Source: Chloroflexota bacterium
GTDB lineage: Bacteria; Chloroflexota; Anaerolineae; Caldilineales; Caldilineaceae
Reading direction: 5' to 3'
Length of the DNA stretch: 7,125 nt
NCBI GenBank assembly: GCA_003577365.1
Contig: QEUY01000240.1
Span: forward strand, 1 to 7,125
The notes below the pieces were generated by a model. That model was not told the origin of the DNA, made no database searches, and saw only the letters and a list, made by a program, of their open reading frames with translations. The position numbers and the translations under genes were made by a program. This document shows, piece by piece, positions 5,164 through 7,125 of the stretch (positions are counted from its first letter, which is position 1; every line of letters starts with the position of its first letter).

Positions 5164-5918
5164 GCGGACGGGCCGAACTCGCCCGCCGCCTGCATCACCA
5201 GCGTCAGCGCGGCCAGCGCCGCCGTCTCGGCGCGCAAAATGCGCGGCCCCAGCGTCACCACCTGCCAGCCGGCGGCGGCAGCAGTCTCCACCTCATCCGC
5301 ATCCAGCCCGCCTTCAGGGCCGATCAGCAGGCTCACCGCCGCCGGCTGCGTCTGCGCCAGCGCCGCGCCGATCCCTGGGCGGTCACCCGCCGCCTCCCAG
5401 GGCAGCAGCCGCACCCCTTGCGCCGCGCGGATCGCCTCGTCCAAGCGCATAGGCGGGAGCAGCGTGGGGAGCGCACCGCGGCGGGACTGTTCGGCGGCCT
5501 CACGCACAATCGCCGACCAGCGCTCCTCTTTCTTGGCCAGCGCTTCGACCGGTCGCACCACCGTGCGCCGGCTCACCACCGGCGCCAGCCGCGTCACGCC
5601 CAACTCCGTGGCCTTTTGCCAAACCCACTCCAGTTTGTCGGCCTTGAGCGCGCACTGATAGAGCGTCACCTGCACGGCGGGTTCGGGCGGCGCGGGCAGC
5701 AGCGCCACGATCCGGCCCGTGGCGTGCTGCCGGTCGATCTGCGCCACCTCGGCCAGACAGGCGCGGCCCCGACCGTCAAGCAGCACGATCCGCATCCCCG
5801 GCTGGGCGCGCAGCACGTGCGCCAACTGGTGATGTAGCGGCGTCAGGTCCAGCACGCTGCCCACCCCTGCCCAGGTGGTGTCGAGGAAAAAACGCTGCAG
5901 CCCTGCGCTGGCGTCCAT
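5160..5918 (-). CDS. rsmE: 16S rRNA (uracil-1498-N3)-methyltransferase
   Basis: RsmE methylates N3 of U1498 in 16S rRNA within the 30S subunit, using S-adenosylmethionine and a SPOUT-type knotted fold. The 252 residues are close to the family's usual length of about 240-250. The N-terminal domain starts QRFFL (8-12); the methyltransferase domain shows KADKLEWVWQKATELGV (92-108), SRRTVVR (116-122), EAAEQSRR (140-147), LLIGPEGGLDADE (197-209) and LGPRILRAETAALAAL (223-238), the last two forming the SAM-binding knot. The ATG at 5918 has GGAG about 8 bases upstream, within the end of prmA. The prmA stop lies only 5 bases before this start, which implies one transcript and possibly translational coupling. 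The dnaJ-prmA-rsmE order supports the assignment. Confidence 0.95.
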   Translation of the reverse strand: MDASAGLQRFFLDTTWAGVGSVLDLTPLHHQLAHVLRAQPGMRIVLLDGRGRACLAEVAQIDRQHATGRIVALLPAPPEPAVQVTLYQCALKADKLEWVWQKATELGVTRLAPVVSRRTVVRPVEALAKKEERWSAIVREAAEQSRRGALPTLLPPMRLDEAIRAAQGVRLLPWEAAGDRPGIGAALAQTQPAAVSLLIGPEGGLDADEVETAAAAGWQVVTLGPRILRAETAALAALTLVMQAAGEFGPSA

Positions 5919-5923
5919 GCGCG

Positions 5924-6893
5924 CTACTCCGCCGGTCTGCGAACCACCAGCGCTACCCAGTCCGACTCCTGATAACGGTTCACCGGGGCCAAACCATGAC
6001 GCCGGGCCGCGTCGATCACCAGGTGGGCGCGCTCTTCGATGATGCCGGCCAAGATCATGTGGCCGCCTGCGGCCAGCGGTTCGGCCAGCGGCACATTGCT
6101 GTAATCGCCATCGAACAATTTAGCCAGCACTTCGGCCAGAATATTGGCGACGACCACCTGAAAGCGCCCGGCCATGCCCGCGGGCACGCTCTCCTGGCGC
6201 ACCTCTACCAGCCCGGCAGGGGCGAGCGCCAGCCCGTTGGCGCGCAGATTCTCCTGGGCCACGCGGCCGGCGCGCGCCCAGCTTGGCGGCGGCGATGGTC
6301 AGCACGCCGCTGCCTGTCCCTACGTCCAACACCGCATCCCCTGGCTGCACGATCTCCTCCAATGCGACCAAACAGAGGCGCGTGCTGGGGTGCAGCCCGG
6401 TGCCAAAGGCCATGCCTGGGTCCAACTCGATCACCAGATCGCCGGGCGCGGCCTCGACGCTCTCCCAACTGGGTTTGAGCAGCAGCCGCTTGCCCACGCG
6501 CATCGGCTTATAGAACTGCTTCCAGGCGTGCGCCCAATCTTCCTCGCGCACGGTGCGCACGGTCGGCTCGGGGATGGGGTAGATGCGGCCCAAAAACCAC
6601 AGCCCCTCCTCGATCTGGCGGCGGATTATCTCCCCACGCGCGCCCGGTTTGATATAGGTCTTGACGACCAGCCGGTATTCGCCGGCGATGGGCTGCTCAA
6701 AATCGTCAAAGCCGGTAGCCTCGATCACAGCGCCGCCGCCGCTCGCCTCGCCTGCGGCGCTGTCGTCGTCATAGCCGCCGCCGTTATAGCGGTTGAACAG
6801 TTCGCTCACCGCCTCGGCAGCTTCCGAATCGACCACCACCGCGATCTCGATAATCCCATCTTCTTGCCTAGGTCCTTGGGTGGGTTCTTGCAT
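5924..6893 (-). pseudogene. prmA: Ribosomal protein L11 methyltransferase, frame-disrupted
   Basis: PrmA trimethylates ribosomal protein L11 using SAM. The first part reads from ATG 6893 (AGGGG just upstream): IIEIAVVVDSEAAEAVSEL (14-32), EEDWAHAWKQFYKPMRVGKR (117-136), ELDPGMAFGTGLHPSTRLCL (156-175) and the SAM motif DVGTGSGVLTIAAAKLGA (190-207). Homology then stops and continues in another frame from about 6262: VAQENLRANG, VVVANILAEVLAKLF, and a normal C-terminus to the stop at 5924-5926. Between LGA and QENLRANG there are 16 bases where the E. coli protein would need about 48, so about 32 bases seem lost, including the acidic residue that usually binds the SAM ribose. Read as one frame, the N-terminal part runs on to 6120 in nonsense sequence. 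Both halves are otherwise intact, so this is either a recent mutation or an assembly or sequencing error in a GC-rich stretch. Confidence 0.9.
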
Positions 6894-6910
6894 CGGCCCC
6901 TGCTTCCGTC

Positions 6911-6946
6911 AAAAAACGGAGACCGGGACGCGGTCCCGATCTCCGT
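6911..6946 (-). terminator. Intrinsic terminator after dnaJ
   Basis: In the minus-strand transcript a 13-base stem (6933-6945 with 6917-6929, 12 Watson-Crick pairs plus one G-U) closes a 3-base loop and is followed directly by six U residues (6911-6916). An A-U pair (6946 with 6916) can extend it. It lies 96 bases past the dnaJ stop and ends 17 bases before the prmA ATG, so it should stop or attenuate transcription entering prmA-rsmE. On the plus strand no T-run follows. Confidence 0.88.
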
Positions 6947-7026
6947 GACAGTCTATCTCAACCTGTCTGCATAGAGCGAGCCACACGGAGATGCTCCAGA
7001 CTGGCGCGCAAGCGTATCCTCAACCT

Positions 7027-7059
7027 AGTCCGTGCCAAAGATCAGTCCGTGCCAAAGAT
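7027..7059. repeat. 17-base tandem duplication at the dnaJ stop
   Basis: AGTCCGTGCCAAAGAT occurs at 7027-7042 and 7044-7059, an exact 16-base match with a period of 17. On the coding strand both copies encode IFGTD followed by a stop: the first copy is read with TGA, and the copy lying downstream would give TAG if it directly followed the coding frame. The duplication therefore left the protein end unchanged. Confidence 0.85.
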
Positions 7060-7125
7060 GCGGTCAAAGAAGCCCTTTTGCGGCTCCAGGTTTTGGTCGC
7101 CCAGCGACTTAGCCAGTTCGCGCAG
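7042..7125 (-). CDS. dnaJ: Probable chaperone DnaJ, C-terminal end only
   Basis: Only the last 27 codons are present, entering from the right edge and ending at TGA (7042-7044). The tail LRELAKSLGD followed by KGFFDRIFG resembles the C-terminus of DnaJ co-chaperones, which typically end with a leucine-rich segment, a Gly or Pro linker and a GFF-type motif. DnaJ stimulates the ATPase of DnaK and delivers unfolded proteins to it. The assignment is strengthened by the neighbours, because dnaJ-prmA-rsmE is a common order in Gram-positive bacteria and related phyla. None of the J domain or zinc-binding region is visible here, so the call depends on this short tail and context. Confidence 0.72.
   Translation of the reverse strand: MRELAKSLGDQNLEPQKGFFDRIFGTD

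Noticed and set aside
6195..6300. Programmed frameshifting to express full-length PrmA
   Set aside because: A shift alone would still leave about ten residues of the SAM-binding core missing, and no slippery heptamer is visible.
6174..6974. 266-codon plus-strand open frame over prmA and the terminator
   Set aside because: It is antisense to recognisable PrmA sequence and passes through the terminator hairpin; no independent support.

Overview
The window looks like a GC-rich chromosomal segment from a Chloroflexota-like bacterium (Anaerolineae/Caldilineae type). This is an inference from the GC-rich codon use, the type of small membrane proteins present, and the dnaJ-prmA-rsmE gene order; no rRNA or other taxonomic marker is present. 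It is mainly housekeeping DNA. Nearly every gene is on the minus strand, and the one plus-strand gene is a small integral membrane protein at 989-1702. I see no mobile element, CRISPR array, tRNA or rRNA, and no coding gap longer than about 210 bases.

Layout from left to right: (1) the N-terminal 193 codons of a PLP-dependent threonine/serine dehydratase-family enzyme, running off the left edge; (2) a 65-residue two-helix membrane protein; (3) a divergent plus-strand membrane protein that resembles a CPBP (CAAX-type) intramembrane protease but has lost the diagnostic glutamates; (4) an 81-residue tail-anchored protein whose stop overlaps the stop of gene 3; (5) a MurJ/MviN-family membrane protein; (6) an intergenic region with two strong inverted-repeat elements; (7) thioredoxin reductase trxB with a textbook sigma70 promoter and a structured leader; (8) a spacer with an inverted repeat and tandem 12-mers; (9) rsmE; (10) prmA, broken in its SAM-binding core by an apparent deletion of about 32 bases; (11) an intrinsic terminator; (12) the last 27 codons of a gene that looks like dnaJ.

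Read in the direction of transcription (right to left), dnaJ-prmA-rsmE is a familiar heat-shock and ribosome-modification cluster. The terminator lies only 17 bases before the prmA start, so transcription of prmA-rsmE probably depends on read-through or on a promoter I could not identify. trxB is a separate transcription unit, and murJ may be read from a leaderless extended -10 promoter. The 81-residue protein has its own promoter.

I found no clear new multi-gene system. The most unusual items are the disrupted prmA, the degenerate CPBP-like protein, the MurJ homologue lacking several charged residues important in E. coli MurJ, the trxB control region, a nested inverted-repeat element, and a 17-base tandem duplication at the dnaJ stop that leaves the protein unchanged.
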